Below are positions 44,916 to 56,638 of a stretch of DNA of 64,000 nt, piece after piece (the first letter of the stretch is position 1; each line of letters begins with the position of its first letter). The translations under genes were made by a program, and so were the position numbers. The DNA is from Papaver somniferum. Its lineage: Eukaryota > Streptophyta > Magnoliopsida > Ranunculales > Papaveraceae. The stretch covers positions 189,246,813-189,310,812 of the forward strand of contig NC_039359.1 in the NCBI RefSeq assembly GCF_003573695.1, given 5' to 3'. The notes below the pieces were generated by a model. It had not been told where the DNA came from. It was given only the letters and a program-made list of their open reading frames with translations, and made no database searches.

Positions 44916-45202
44916 CGATGAAATGTGCAGCATCGAACGCTCAGCAAGTGGGAGGCCTTTCGAGAATCATATTCATCGTGGCTCTGAGAGGTACTCGATC
45001 AGATATCGTGAATACGGTTCACGGATCGTAAAATATGAATCGTCACATGCGTTCCTGAAGCCGGGTCAGAAATATGCAGTATCATGATTTTACGATTTTT
45101 ACCTTTGTCGAAAATCCACCATCAACAAACATTAACAAATTACATGAGACATGAATTTGTATCCAAAACACTCAATTAAATTAACATTAATTTAATCGAA
45201 AT

Positions 45203-45228
45203 GCTCAACATAAGAGAACTTACAGAGC
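45203..45228 (-). repeat. Stem-loop copy in element B matching the 6363-6741 series
   Basis: GCTCAACATAAGAGAACTTACAGAGC folds as GCTC/GAGC outside and TAAG/CTTA inside. It sits in the same relative position as the series in element 1; only one copy was recognised here. Confidence 0.6.
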
Positions 45229-45229
45229 C

Positions 45230-45786
45230 GCACAGTACTTTCACATAGAAGTGGATCATGGAAAGATCAATACTGCGGAATATTCAAAGATTCATTATAT
45301 TTTTCATCAATATTTTCATAAAGACATATAATTGACTTAATCTTTGCAATCAAAAGTTCATCATATCTTCCATCAATATTTGCATAATGACATAATAGGC
45401 TTAACTTTTGACATATATGGGACAATCATAGTCCACAGCACAAACACACATATCCCATAACAATTTTTGCAATATATAAAACCAGTAAAGATTAATACTG
45501 CAAAATCATCTTCCAAATAAACTTTAGAATTTAAATAAATAAATCTAAAGACATTGCAAGATGAAAATCGTTGGCAATAGCTATTTGTACTCACAATAAT
45601 TGTTATTCCAAACCCTAGTTATCCTTATTAAAACACAAGAATAAGTTCTCATAAGAAGTTTCCTAGATAAAACAAAATAAATCTAAAAACAAAAACCGAT
45701 CACAAGCTAAATCAAAGTTCACGTTCGGAAGCTTCAAGGGTTTCAAGACTTTTGACAGCATCAACCGCTTCTTTGGAGAATATATC
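45230..45786 (-). other. Non-coding internal region of element B (right of insert E)
   Basis: AT-rich sequence aligning with 6720-7100 of element 1 (GAGCC(G/A)CACAGTA, GGATCA, ATTCATT). No supported frame. Confidence 0.6.
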
Positions 45787-46092
45787 TTAATTGAGAAGAT
45801 CTTTCACATGTTTTTTTATGAGAACAAGTTTAGAGTTAACCTTTTTCGACTCAATTTTTAACACATCGAGACCCTTCATAGTATCAACGAGCTGCAGTTT
45901 TGCCTTCTTAAAGTATTTAAGAAAATCATGAACCACTTCAGCAGAGAACATCTCAACCTTTTCAAAATCTTGATGAGTATATGCATAATAACATGATACA
46001 TTAGGATTGAGTTCATCAGCATCTACGATGGTTCTTCTCTTCTTCCCATTAAAACCGAAATATATAGCATTATCAACAAAATAATCTGGCAA
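45787..46092 (-). pseudogene. Element B 3'-proximal ORF remnant, unknown function
   Basis: A 101-codon minus frame, MPDYFVDNAIYFGFNGKKRRTIVDADELN..., ending in a Lys-rich helix (KVNSKLVLIKKHVKDLLN). It occupies the position of the 299-codon frame in element 1 but I see no clear similarity. It may be what is left of a different C-terminal domain. Confidence 0.35.
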
Positions 46093-46636
46093 AATCCCAA
46101 GAACAAGGAGGAGAAGACATTCTTGATAAGAGAAAACCTTGAGATAAATAACTCAATCTCACAAAGAAAAGTATATAAACGGTTTTTAGGGAAATTTTAG
46201 GGTTTCTATACTTGGTTCATGAAAAGTAACATGGGTACCCGTACGAACACATCCTTGACCCATGAACACAAAAACTACTGAAAAAGGTAAACCAAAGAGA
46301 AACTGTTTGCAAATCAAAATATTGCTAAGTGAATATTTTCACAAATCTTAGCTCAATAAATTTTATATTCTCTCAAGAAGAAAATTTAGAGCATAAGAGA
46401 AGCAATTTAACCCATTAAAAATTCATGGGGAAAGGAATAAAGATAATCAAAAGCACAATCATAAGAGCAAGACTCAACAAGGATAAATATACTTGTGCAA
46501 AAATGTCTACAACAAATAATCCATCTAAGAACGACAAGAAAATAGCTCGACCAAACATAGAACATTTTGCCACAAAGTATTCCTGATCATATCTCACTCA
46601 ACCAGGATTTTTGTGAGTGAGGTTTCAACCTTGTGA

Positions 46637-46915
46637 TTAATTAGCACAACTATGAGCATTGTGCTCATTAAGTGAACATTGTTCACATTTAAACCTCCTT
46701 TTCCTTATTTTTGGAGGAGAAACCTTTTGGTGTGAAAAGTTATCATAAAACACACTATCATCAAAATAAGACGCATAATATGGATTATTACCTAAAGGGT
46801 TTTGATCAAAGGAATTTGACAGCCTGTTTATGAGCTCTTTGTATCCTTCAATTGTCAAATTTAGGTTGTCTTTCACATATCCATTTTTGCTTCCTTCTTC
46901 TGATACCTTATTCAC
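46637..46915 (-). pseudogene. Element B gag-like zinc-knuckle fragment
   Basis: A 92-codon minus frame ends KCEQCSLNEHNAHSCAN, a C-x2-C-x4-H-x4-C spacing identical to the retroviral/retrotransposon CCHC knuckle, followed by a stop. The Lys/Arg-rich stretch before it (PPKIRKRRFKCEQC) fits a nucleocapsid domain. This is the best evidence that the family's short ORFs descend from gag. Confidence 0.65.
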
Positions 46916-47186
46916 ATCAAGAACAAGAACATCTCCCTTTTTAACCGAAGAAGATCCTCATTGAAACCTTTTTGGACGATTTGTGCTCAGATTACTGTTA
47001 CCAGTATGAACATTTGAGGAACAAATTGTACTAACTTTCCTAAAGGATTCACAGGGAAAGTGCTAAAACCAATTGGTTTAGACATATTAATGTCAGTTAC
47101 ACCTTCAAGAATTGTCATACTAAGGTGTGTTGAAGTTGAACAATATAGTTGTCATTCAACCTATATTTGTTCTTGTGTTCATTATG

Positions 47187-47756
47187 CTATAGACTTGGCA
47201 CGTTGTTAAGATATTTCTTCCTTCCAAGGAATGTGGTGGTTCCTTGATTTGAGGAAGATACAGGCACATTTTTTCCAATAGGAAGGGAATGTGGCTTAAC
47301 TTCTGGAACTGAATTTACAGATGAGACAAAAGTGATCGGTATAGAGGACTCTTTAGAACATCCTTTGCATTGAATAAAGAGTTTACTCAATAGATGTTCA
47401 ATTTCCAATGCATTCTCCTTGAGTTTGGCCTCACGAAGAGCCTTAATTCGAAGAACACGATCCCTTGTTATACCAATGAGAACATTGATTTTGTGTTTCA
47501 ACTGATTGTTTTTATCAACCTGGATTCTAAAAAGTTTTAAAATCATTTCACTTTCTTTGGATGCTTCCCTTTCTTCAACAGAGTCAAACTCGTTCAAAAG
47601 GTAATCGGGGTAACACTCATCAATACATGTTTGTTTCATAGGAACAAAATGTTCATCTATATGTGAGATTGACAAGTCTTTTTCTTTAATAAATTTCATC
47701 GAAAAAGAGCTTTTGTCTCTGGTGATGCGTTTATCAGAGATAGCACTACTGTCCAT
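47187..47756 (-). CDS. Element B gag-like N-terminal ORF
   Basis: A 189-codon frame starting MDSSAISDKRITRDKSSFSM about 50 bases downstream of the PBS. Residues about 60-140 form a charged coiled coil (SEMILKLFRIQVDKNNQLKHKINVLIGITRDRVLRIKALRE) ending in a CKGC pair. A Ser/Pro/Val-rich C-terminal part follows. The coiled coil and CxxC segment are shared with element P (27135-27338) and the start with element 1 (9152). The zinc knuckle at 46637-46700 may be its continuation after frame loss. Role: probably a gag-derived structural protein; not a known enzyme. Confidence 0.55.
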   Translation of the reverse strand: MDSSAISDKRITRDKSSFSMKFIKEKDLSISHIDEHFVPMKQTCIDECYPDYLLNEFDSVEEREASKESEMILKLFRIQVDKNNQLKHKINVLIGITRDRVLRIKALREAKLKENALEIEHLLSKLFIQCKGCSKESSIPITFVSSVNSVPEVKPHSLPIGKNVPVSSSNQGTTTFLGRKKYLNNVPSL

Positions 47757-47808
47757 AGAGTCAGATCGCTACAAGCACATACTTATAAGTTCTTAAACGT
47801 GTTTGCCT

Positions 47809-47820
47809 GCTCTGGTACCA
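47809..47820 (-). promoter_or_regulatory. Primer binding site of element B
   Basis: The minus strand reads TGGTACCAGAGC, one base different from the initiator-tRNA-Met site of element 1. Confidence 0.8.
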
Positions 47821-47822
47821 AT

Positions 47823-50316
47823 TGAAAAAGCGGGGGTCTAACAACCTCACCCAATATTTCGTTTAGGCAATCTGTATGGACAAACTCCAATATAATTCTA
47901 AGAAAATCAACTAGACAGTCAGACTCAATCAATGGAAATATATCCAAGAGTTGTATCTCTGTTTCACAATGTAATCAGCAAATCAAACAGATATAAATCC
48001 GTGAGCCTGATTATTATGTAAAACAACTTGAACGGTACCAAAGACCAATGTTCAAGTGTCAATCAATTTATATCAACAACCAACGGTTGGATTATCTAAT
48101 TGATTGAACTACGCACAATATGTGATATTTCAATTATATAAACAAATATAATGCGGAAAAGAAATAACACATACACCAGAAATTTTGTTAACGAGGAAAC
48201 CGCAAATGCAAAAAAAAAACCCGGGACCTAGTCCAGATTTGAACACCACACTGTATTAAGCCGCTACAGACACTACGCTACTCCAAGTTAACTTCAGACT
48301 GGAATGTAGTTGAGCCCTAACCAATCTGACACTGATCAAGGTACAGTCGCATTCCTTACACCTCTGAATCCCAGCAGGACTCTGTGCACTTATTCCCTTA
48401 GCTAATCTCAGCCACAACTAAGAGTTGCTACGACCCAAAGTCGAAGACTTGATAAACCAATCTGTATCACACAGAAAAGTCTAATAAATAGATAAATTTG
48501 TCTCCCACAGAATTACCTAAGAGTTTTGTTTCGTCTTTTGATAAATCAAGGTGAACATGAACCAATAGATACACCGGAATTATATTCCCGAAGAACAACC
48601 TAGTAATATCAATCACCTCACAATAATATTAATCGTATGGTAGCGAAACAAGATATTGTGGAATCACAAATGATGAGACGAGATGTTTGTGACTACTTTT
48701 TATCTTGCCTATCAAAGATTAAATCTCGAGCAAATCTTAGAGAAGATAGTACTCAATACGATATAAAACAGAAAGATCAGAACATGCAACTACAGAGAAA
48801 TAATTGGTTCTGGCTTCACAACCCCAATGAAGTCTTTAAGTCGTTAATCTACAAGGTTTTGGAAAAACCTAAGGTTAAAGGAGAATCGACTCTAGTCGCA
48901 ACCAGTATCACACAGGAGGTGTGGGGATTAGGTTTCTAGGGTTCTCCATTATATAATCTTCAAATCAGGGTTTGCAATGAATGTTACCTTGGTAACAAAG
49001 TATTCAATATTCACAGTTATATGAAAACCTGATTAGACTCAAGCTAATATTTTTCAACCGTTAGATCAGACTTAGCTTGGTACACATAAACGAAAAGAGA
49101 CTTCATTTAGATATGAGTAACCGTATCTAAACGTGTACACCTTGTTGGATCAACAATATTTAACCAAAGTTAGACATATGAACACTTTCATATCAACCAT
49201 ATTCATCTTAACCATAACTAGTTCAAATGACTCAAATAAAACTAGTTCTAGAGTTTTTCAATTGTTTATATTCTCATAGAAGTATACAAGACGCAATTGA
49301 AGCAAAATCGATTTTTATTCACTCGAATCAATTCATGGACATTATAGCCACGGTTTGCAAAAGATTGCATTCCTTAATATATATAAATATATTTGTTCAT
49401 GAACAAACCGATTTTAGAACATAACCTACTCAAGTATGAAAACGGGTACGCATTTCTAAGTGGCCAGACTAAGTTTGGGTTCGCTAGTATGCGAATGGGT
49501 ACGCACACCTTCCAAACTCAATTAAATCCCGGAACTTGAAACTCACGCGAGTACACATACCGTTATGCATACTAAGTTCCCAGACTTTCATTAACCGACC
49601 AGTACGCATACGGGTATGCATATTATGGTTCCCGGACTTGGAATATCTTGCAACAGTTAGCATACAAGTACGCATATTGTGCTATATATCCAATCATTGT
49701 TATTTTTTCTAAACTCACATTTCAATCATTGAAACACTCTTAGAAGACGACAATAGCTGTCTCACACAAACTATTAGCTTCGAAGCAATTTTGAGGTGAT
49801 TGAATGATCAAGACGAAACATTACGAATCTACATCAAATGACTGTCTCACAGAAATCATGTAAGATATTACCAGGTGATTTTCAAATGATCATCTTTTGA
49901 CTTTCGTCAAGAATATAAGATGAACTTGGTTAAAGCGAAAGCTTACCAACACATATTTTGAGAAATATGTAAGTGAGTTAAACTCAGCTCGAAATATCAA
50001 ATGTGTATAATCGAAGTCTATCTAGCTATATGACTTTTGTCTTCAAATAGGAGATAGAGTAGATATACTTTTGAGTGATTGATGAATTCAAGTCTCCACA
50101 TACCTTTTGTTGATGAAGTTCCACAATCTCCCATTAGTAGTTCTTCGTCTTCAATCGATGAACTTTGTGAAGTCTAACGCTCAACTACACTTTATATCCT
50201 AATCCGAGACTTAGATATAAGTAGACTAGAAATAAAGACTTATGGTTTTTGCAACTAAACTTGAAAACAAGCTTGAGATAGCAACGCTTGCGAGTTTGAC
50301 TGACAGTGCTCTAACA
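47823..50316 (-). repeat. 5' LTR of element B
   Basis: 2494 bp, TGAAAAAGCGGGGG to CTCTAACA, partner of 38481-40971. The conserved block is at about 48170-48232 and U3 subrepeats at about 49440-49680 (GTACGCATAC/GTATGCATA type). The frame at 48637-48939 is LTR sequence, not a gene. Confidence 0.9.
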
Positions 50317-50321
50317 ATACT

Positions 50322-50843
50322 CAAATCTACTATTGAAGAAGCTCAACACAAAATGAAGCAGCAAGCTGATAAACAGAGGACTGAGAGGGAATTCCAGATT
50401 GAAACATGGGTTTATTTAAGGCTACAGCCATATAGGCAAACATTTGTGCAGCTGAGAAATAATTTGAAGTTATCTGCCAAATTCTTTTGGTTCATATTAG
50501 ATTGTTGCAAGGATGGGTAAGGTGGCATGCAAGACCAATCTGCCTGCTACATCAAGGATTCACCCAGTGTTCCATGTATCTTAATTAAAGCCAAAGCTTG
50601 GGAAGGATTACTTCCACATACTACATTACCCTGTTTGGATGCAAATGGATGCATGAAGGTTCCTCCACTTCAGATTTTGTCTACTATGACTATTACGAAG
50701 CACGAAGAGAGACTAGAGCATGTCTTAGTGCATTGGATACACTCATCAATTGCAGATGCTACTTGGGAGGAAAAAGCTGTCATCAAGCACCAGTTTCCAA
50801 AATTCATTCTTGAGAACAAGAATAAAATTGAGTAGGGGGTATT
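50322..50843 (+). pseudogene. Gypsy A integrase C-terminus and chromodomain
   Basis: Resumes the coding sequence split by element B: EEAQHKMKQQADKQRTEREFQ then WVYLRLQPYRQT is the conserved C-terminal integrase segment. After a stop near 50518, frame 50527-50835 ends PLQILSTMTITKHEERLEHVLVHWIHSSIADATWEEKAVIKHQFPKFILENK. This matches the chromodomain-like tail (LVxW...ATWE....I...FP...LE.K) of plant chromoviruses, which in related elements directs integration to chromatin marks. Confidence 0.85.
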
Positions 50844-51122
50844 TTTCATAGACCATTTTATTATTGTTAGCCTGGTGCCCTTTACTTGTACTGCCTAGTG
50901 CCCTTATAATTGTACTGCGTGCCTTTAACAAGTCATGTGTAGTACATAACCAATAGCCGTGTAGTTGTATCCTCTCTTCCATTGGATACCTTAAGTTGAA
51001 TATTATTAAAATTGCTTTCTCTCTCTAAACTCCAGCTCTTATCTCCCTCAGTTCTTACTCTCTTCCCTTAACCTAACCTTTGATTCTTAGAGTTTTGATC
51101 CTTTGTAGTGTAGATCACTACA
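50844..51122 (+). repeat. 3' LTR of gypsy A
   Basis: 279 bp, partner of 34131-34405, with a few substitutions and a small GCTTTCT insertion. Ends ATCACTACA. Sequence after it (CTATACAAATCC) continues solo LTR C. Confidence 0.9.
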
Positions 51123-52524
51123 CTATACAAATCCTAATACGAACTTCGTATAGTTGAGACCAAGAAGACTACCCCTAGCTACTTAGTTCCATCAGTATAC
51201 CTGCGCCTTCGACTTCTAGAGTCACGCACGTGAATAGCAAGTCCTTTGGATCGTATTCCAAATAAAAAAGAAAAAATCTGTTTGGTAACCACTCTAGTTA
51301 ATCTTGCTACAATATGTAGATGAGTCGTTGACGAAGGATCTTCCGTTTAATTTAATAAACTCCTTTGTCTGGTTAGATCAATCTAACTTTAACTACCGAA
51401 ATAGTCAAGTATAGATTCGCACTCAATCAATATAGATCTCAAATAGAAATATAGAGAATGTTGATCTCACGCAACTAATCAATCAGATCTATCAAAGATA
51501 AATCGATTCTAGTTGGATCCCATCCGATCAAGGTTTGTGCACTAAATCCATAAGATACAAAAACTAATAAGAAATCTTCTTCGTCTTCACATCTTCTTTT
51601 ATCTTCAAATACCTGCACAACACCACTTGAGTCTCTTGTGACCAATCACGCAGTCTGCTAACAATGGATTATCAGAAGATGTCTTTAGATCTAACAACAT
51701 TTCTAAAGATCCCGTCGATACTTTGATCAAGTCTGAGTGAATCTTATATCATAAGAGAAGATTCTCAAAGCATAAACAAACTAGGTGCAAACAAAGTTTC
51801 AACAACCGTTAGTAAATATAATCAAATCGAAAACTAGTAACACTGCAATTATCTAGTTTCTCACAAACGGTACTCGTAGAGCTTTTTGATCCCACATAAG
51901 TCTTTAAACGAGCGGTCGTAAGAGATTTCACCTAATTAGGATACTTTCCTCTCCGAATAGATGGCTCCACCAGGAACAACAAGAAATGAAGTTTTCCTGG
52001 CTCTTAGGATCGTTTTCTAGAAATGCAGACTTAGGTATTTATAGACCAAGGATATATAAACACCAAGGAATTTCCAAAACCGAAAATATTCTCAAGATAC
52101 GCAATGAATGCCAAAATTCGGTTTTATAATTCCAATAAATGCTTGTCCAACATTTCCTAAATCTCGCAATAGAAAATCTTCAATTAGTAAATGCACATTA
52201 CTAATTTTTATTCTCTAGAGCTATGCATTAATTGCTGGTAATTAAAGCATATAAAATCAAAAACCTTAATTAAAAGATTCTTAATTTATTTCGGCACAGG
52301 ATCACCTTGAGTACCAAGGAATATCTTTGAACAATAAATGATAAGAGTTACTGCTCATGTTCAAAGTATGTTGACATCTTTTCACTTCAAATCCTTATTT
52401 CATATTTACATGGATTTGATTTCTTGGAATCGGTTATACCATACTTCTAAACAAGTTTAGAATCGTTTTGCCAGTATTCCAAGACTATTATGTGATTAGT
52501 CATACCAAATCACAATAGTTAGTT

Positions 52525-52860
52525 GTGATCGGTCCTTCTAAGTCACATACATGGGTTCAGATCGGTTATACCTAAATATGGTACCTACTTGTGATCGGTC
52601 ACACCAACCACTAGGATCGGTTACACTAGTTACAAGGATTGGTTCCATCTACACATGGTATTTACTTGTGATCGGTCACACCAGTTACCAGGACCAGTTA
52701 CACCAATTACAAGGATCAGTCACACAACACTTATGATCGGTCACACCATTTACTAGGATCGGTCACACCAATTACAAGGATTGATCATACCATATCATGT
52801 CGATTACTTAGGATCGGTTACACCAATTACTAGGATTGGTCATACCAAATCACAAGTCTA
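52525..52860. repeat. Minisatellite in U3 of solo LTR C (GATCGGTCACACCA unit)
   Basis: About a dozen units of roughly 22-30 bp with consensus near AGGATCGGTCACACCAATTACA, plus ATTGGT and ATCAGT variants. On the element's minus strand the unit reads TGTGACCGATCC. It lies in the 5' part of the LTR (U3). C' lacks this array. Confidence 0.8.
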
Positions 52861-54618
52861 GGCATTCTGCTCAGTTATACCAAGATACATAACCTAAGTT
52901 AAGATCGGTTCTACCAGCTCACACATATTGATCATCCAAGGATATGCAATAAATAGTCGAACCAATAAGCCTATTGATTTCCCTTTCGATTCACAAAACA
53001 AGTTCATGAATGTACTTCTTTAAACAAATGTAGAACATTGTTTCCTAGGATGAAATCTTCACCATAACCATTCACATAATTATAACACTATATGCAAGAT
53101 TATGTCGATGTCATATCTACGAAGTTCAAAAGATAAGTGTTATACTTCGTAGTCTATTTACTTAATACTATGATCATGTCACATCACTAGAGTATTATAT
53201 ACAATATGTACATCATATACAACTTCCAAGTTATGTTTTCAATATAGCACGACTTGAAAGATGCGTTGGGAATGAAACAGTTCAAGTCAATACTACTAAC
53301 CTCAGGTGGAAGGATGATGTCGTCGTTGTAGTTAGTTACTTCTTCACATTCTTCAGGTCTTCGGAGTAATACTTGTATGTCTCAACATTCCTATACTTTC
53401 TAGTCTAACATAAACGAAGTTGACTCTAGTATTTAATCAAGCGACTCCAGATGAGTTTTGATACTAAAATATGACAACCAAACTAGACATACCAACGCTT
53501 GGTGAGTTCAACCGAGCTATGCTCTAACACCTTGATCATTTACTTCCTTTATAGGTGAGCATTGATGGAACCTGGTGGTATCTCCATCTTCCTTTATGGA
53601 GACACGACCTTAACTACACTTCTACCTAGTGTAGTTGCAACACCATAGTCTATGGTGTACTCCATATTGAGGATATCTGACCTTGCATGCATCTTCATTT
53701 GCAGCTGATATGTGCGATCTTGTCACATTTCCGATGTAAGTGCAGTTTATGAAATCGATTATTCTTTGTACTTCACATTTACATTTGTGGAGTACAATAA
53801 TCAATATGAGACACAATGAGAACGCACCAGGACAATTCCTGTCGTTCCCTTAGAAAATACTTTTTCTTATCTCCCCCTAACGATAGGAAGACTATCTCAT
53901 TAAAATGACAACCCGCAAATCTAATGGTAAGATATCTCCTGCTAAAGGTTTTGACACGTAGATAATTGTTGGGAGTAAATATCCAACATAACTACTTAAT
54001 TTTTTTCGTGACCCATCATAGCACGATGTGGACTCGGAATGACACATATATAATGCAACCAAAAATGCGTAAGAACACGAATATCAGGCTTATATACAGT
54101 TACCAACTGGTACGCAGAAAAGGTTGACTAATATGGGTTCTAAAAAAAAATTAAGTAAAGATGCGTTAATATTGCATATCCCCAAAGCAATAAAAAGTTG
54201 GTACACATAACTTATGCCTTAGACATCATCTGTAACCTTTGATGATAGACTTTGTGAGACCATGAGGTATAGGATGCTCTGTGATCCTGTTAGTCATGCA
54301 ATAACCATCAAGTCCTTTTGATGTACAATCGCTAGCATTTACAAGGGGTGGTGAGCCCTTACATGTATAATTATGTGCTGGTAGTTTTTCAAACGCAAAA
54401 TTTCTTGGGAACTATAATTAATCCAAATTGTCAAAACATCCACCAGAGTCATTAGTCATTTTAATGGTCCGCATTCTTCATGGATATTTTTCTAAACATC
54501 ACCTTGTTTTCTTTGTAATGTGGATTGTTTACCATTTGCATCTTAGGATGGTCTCGATCTTGTTTACTGAAGACTTTGTAAAATGAGTGATATGCACTCT
54601 TACTTAAAAGCATAATTG

Positions 54619-54697
54619 GTGGGTTGTGGTGGTGGGGTGGGTGGGTGGGGGTGAGTTGGGTTGGGGTGGGGGGGGGGGGTGGGGTGGGGGTGGGTGT
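54619..54697 (+). repeat. G-rich tract with quadruplex potential in copia D
   Basis: A near-continuous run of GGG/GGGG blocks separated by single T or TGA/TT, including about ten consecutive G. It meets the four-G-tract pattern several times over. The minus frame through it (Pro/His-rich) is low complexity. Confidence 0.8.
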
Positions 54698-56638
54698 TGT
54701 GCATATAGTTCTTTAAGGAACAATTATTGAGAGATATGCCATCATTTCGCATCCTAGCAATCTTTATCCCGTTTTTTTCACTCAAATAAAGTGATGTTCG
54801 TATGAGTCCTTTCAAAACCATCATCATGTCACAACCAAAGTGGCTTTGTGGTTATTCCCAAATCATGTATGAGTAAATTCCCAACATTTCATCGTTGGAG
54901 TCAATATGGATTCAATAATCCAAATACTATAGTGATTTATACTTCACTAGATTGAATCATTAGTTTCTCTAAAATATGTTTCCTTCCAAATATATTAAAG
55001 ACTATAAAAGATGCAATCAATTACATTCTCATCATTGTGAGGTTCCACATGATATCCATTTGCATAGGTTTCTTTGGAATTTAACAAGGTGTGATTATCT
55101 CTCGGTACATGTAGATATTTTGTGATGTCTTTGTTCTATCTTGAAAAAAAAATTTGAGCGGTCCTCCGCTCAATCATCCAATCCTCATAGTCACATTATA
55201 GGGAACTAGTTTATATTCCTTAAGCTGGTGGGAGGGAAACCATTATCTATTAGACATTGAGTCTTAAGATATTAAATAAGTGGTGTCGCCTTATTAGTAA
55301 TAAAAGTGAGATTCAACTCAAATACTTTAGAGTGAATATATGTTACATTTCAGGGGGGGTGGCCTATTTTTCATCCAGATATATCTCAAATATTGTAGAG
55401 AATATGTCTTGTGGGAATGATGTACTTTTAATTCTATAAGTGCATACATTGGATCTAGTTCAATCAAATAGTCAATTGGCCAGGAAAAGTTCTTTTTGTC
55501 ATTAAAATTGATGTCTAAAGTATGACCTTCCTATGGAAATTGGTTGCTACTGTGGTACCCGCATTACATTGCTTGTACCAATACTGGTAAGAAGATTCAT
55601 TCCCAACTCTTTGGTGAGAGCTAGAATTACATTTTCGCTTCATCCCATGTTCATTTGATACATGTACTTTGGTGTCATTACTACTAGGGGGGAAGTACAT
55701 CTTTGTCTCATGATATATATTCCCCTTTTCACATGTTTTATATGATCAGGTATGTCTAACCCTCGTTATTTCGGGGTTCTTTATATTTTCAAATTTTCAA
55801 TATTTAGCTTAGTTTGAGATTTTTTTCAACAGGTCAAGAGAATCTCACTACACATGTCAACCACTTACTTTAGGTTGAATAGATTACTAAAGATAGTTCT
55901 CTTGTTGTCATACTTCAACATATAATGGTTCGTTAGTATCATGGATGCAGTAGAGAAATGGAAATTTTCTGACTCATATCATCTTTTGTGAGTTCTTCCA
56001 CAAAAATTGGAATACATGTGATTTTATTTGCAACGTATCTTTTGAAACTACTGACCCTTTATAGTCGAGTAAGTGGATTACATTCCGCGGGACATTCAAA
56101 TTTGGGGAGAAAATATTAAGTACGGAATAATGGTGCTCAAGTACTTCTAAACCCAAAATAAATACATTGGAATAGAGTTGGTACAACCAACTGGACGAAA
56201 AACACCATTCAACTATAGCCAATATCATATTCAAGAGAACAAAATAACATTAAAACCAAAATTCTTAATGATCGAGATCAGCAATCATAATTAAGAAAAA
56301 AAAACAGAACTAGGCATGTTCTAAAAAAATAAATAAATAAGCCCAGCATGTATTCAACGTTAAAATTGAGGTTTGGTTCCCGCTATACATATACAAAACC
56401 AGAACAATCTTGGTCGCGTAGGACAGGGTCGGAACGGCCCGGGTTGGTTGGGTTGATTGTTACCGACAATCCTACATGGTTGAGGTACAGAACGGACATA
56501 AGAGAAAATTCTCCGCTTGATGATTACAAAACTTATGCGACAATTATGAGATTCTCGGCTTCATGATAACAAAACTTTTGATCACAAAGTAAAAAGAAGA
56601 AAAAGAATCATCGATTCCAATTTAGCTTCACGGTAGAA

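Larger units (their letters stand above)
41708..45127 (-). mobile_element. Element E: solo gypsy-type LTR, innermost insertion
   Basis: 3420 bp with TG...CA ends, flanked by GACAT (41703-41707) and AACAT (45128-45132). The interrupted host sequence resumes in alignment with element 1. Its inner 200 bases and its outer terminus match the LTR of element F (12578-15209), and no PBS or internal region is present, so it is a solo LTR of the F family. The body is rich in GAGCAA/TTGCTC motifs and has two tandem arrays. CCGGCC-rich islands occur near 43200-43370 and 43740-43990. No gene; short frames are spurious. Confidence 0.75.
38481..50316 (-). mobile_element. Element B: long-LTR non-autonomous retrotransposon, same family as element 1
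   Basis: Flanked by ATACT (38476-38480 and 50317-50321). 3' LTR 38481-40971, PPT at about 40973-40983, internal 40984-47808, PBS 47809-47820, 5' LTR 47823-50316. After removing solo LTR E (41708-45127) it is about 8.4 kb, close to element 1 (8.55 kb), and its 3' internal region aligns with element 1. Gag-like pieces with a CCHC knuckle are present; no protease, integrase or RT was seen. It interrupts the integrase of gypsy A. Confidence 0.9.
34131..51122 (+). mobile_element. Element A: Ty3/gypsy chromodomain retrotransposon (Reina-like), interrupted
   Basis: LTRs are 34131-34405 and 50844-51122, with a PBS near 34409 (TGGTATCAAGAGC) and PPT-like AGTAGGGGGTA at 50831-50841. Without the nested insert it is about 5.15 kb with LTRs of about 280 bp. 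Together with a C-terminal chromodomain-like region this suggests the Reina clade of chromoviruses. The target duplication is ATATA/CTATA (34126-34130 and 51123-51127, one mismatch). All genes contain stops or frameshifts. Element B interrupts the integrase coding region at 38481. Confidence 0.85.
33690..53529 (-). mobile_element. Element C: solo LTR (interrupted) inside copia D
   Basis: The LTR consists of 33690-34130 plus 51123-53529 (about 2.85 kb), starting TGAAAAGACGAGGG and ending GCTCTAACA. It is flanked by CCTTG at 33685-33689 and 53530-53534. A TSD directly around one LTR shows a solo LTR left by LTR-LTR recombination. It belongs to the C' subfamily. It was later split by gypsy A. 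Confidence 0.85.

Noticed and set aside
48637..48939. Plus-strand 100-codon frame and its partner at 39435-39683
   Set aside because: The same LTR segment of element B in both LTRs, antisense to the element; not a gene.
52525..52860. CRISPR-like spaced repeats
   Set aside because: Units are degenerate, spacers are repeat-like, the DNA is plant LTR and there are no cas genes; it is a minisatellite.
54600..54827. Minus-strand frame with HPHPTPPPHPNPTHPHP
   Set aside because: Low-complexity translation of the G-rich tract in copia D.
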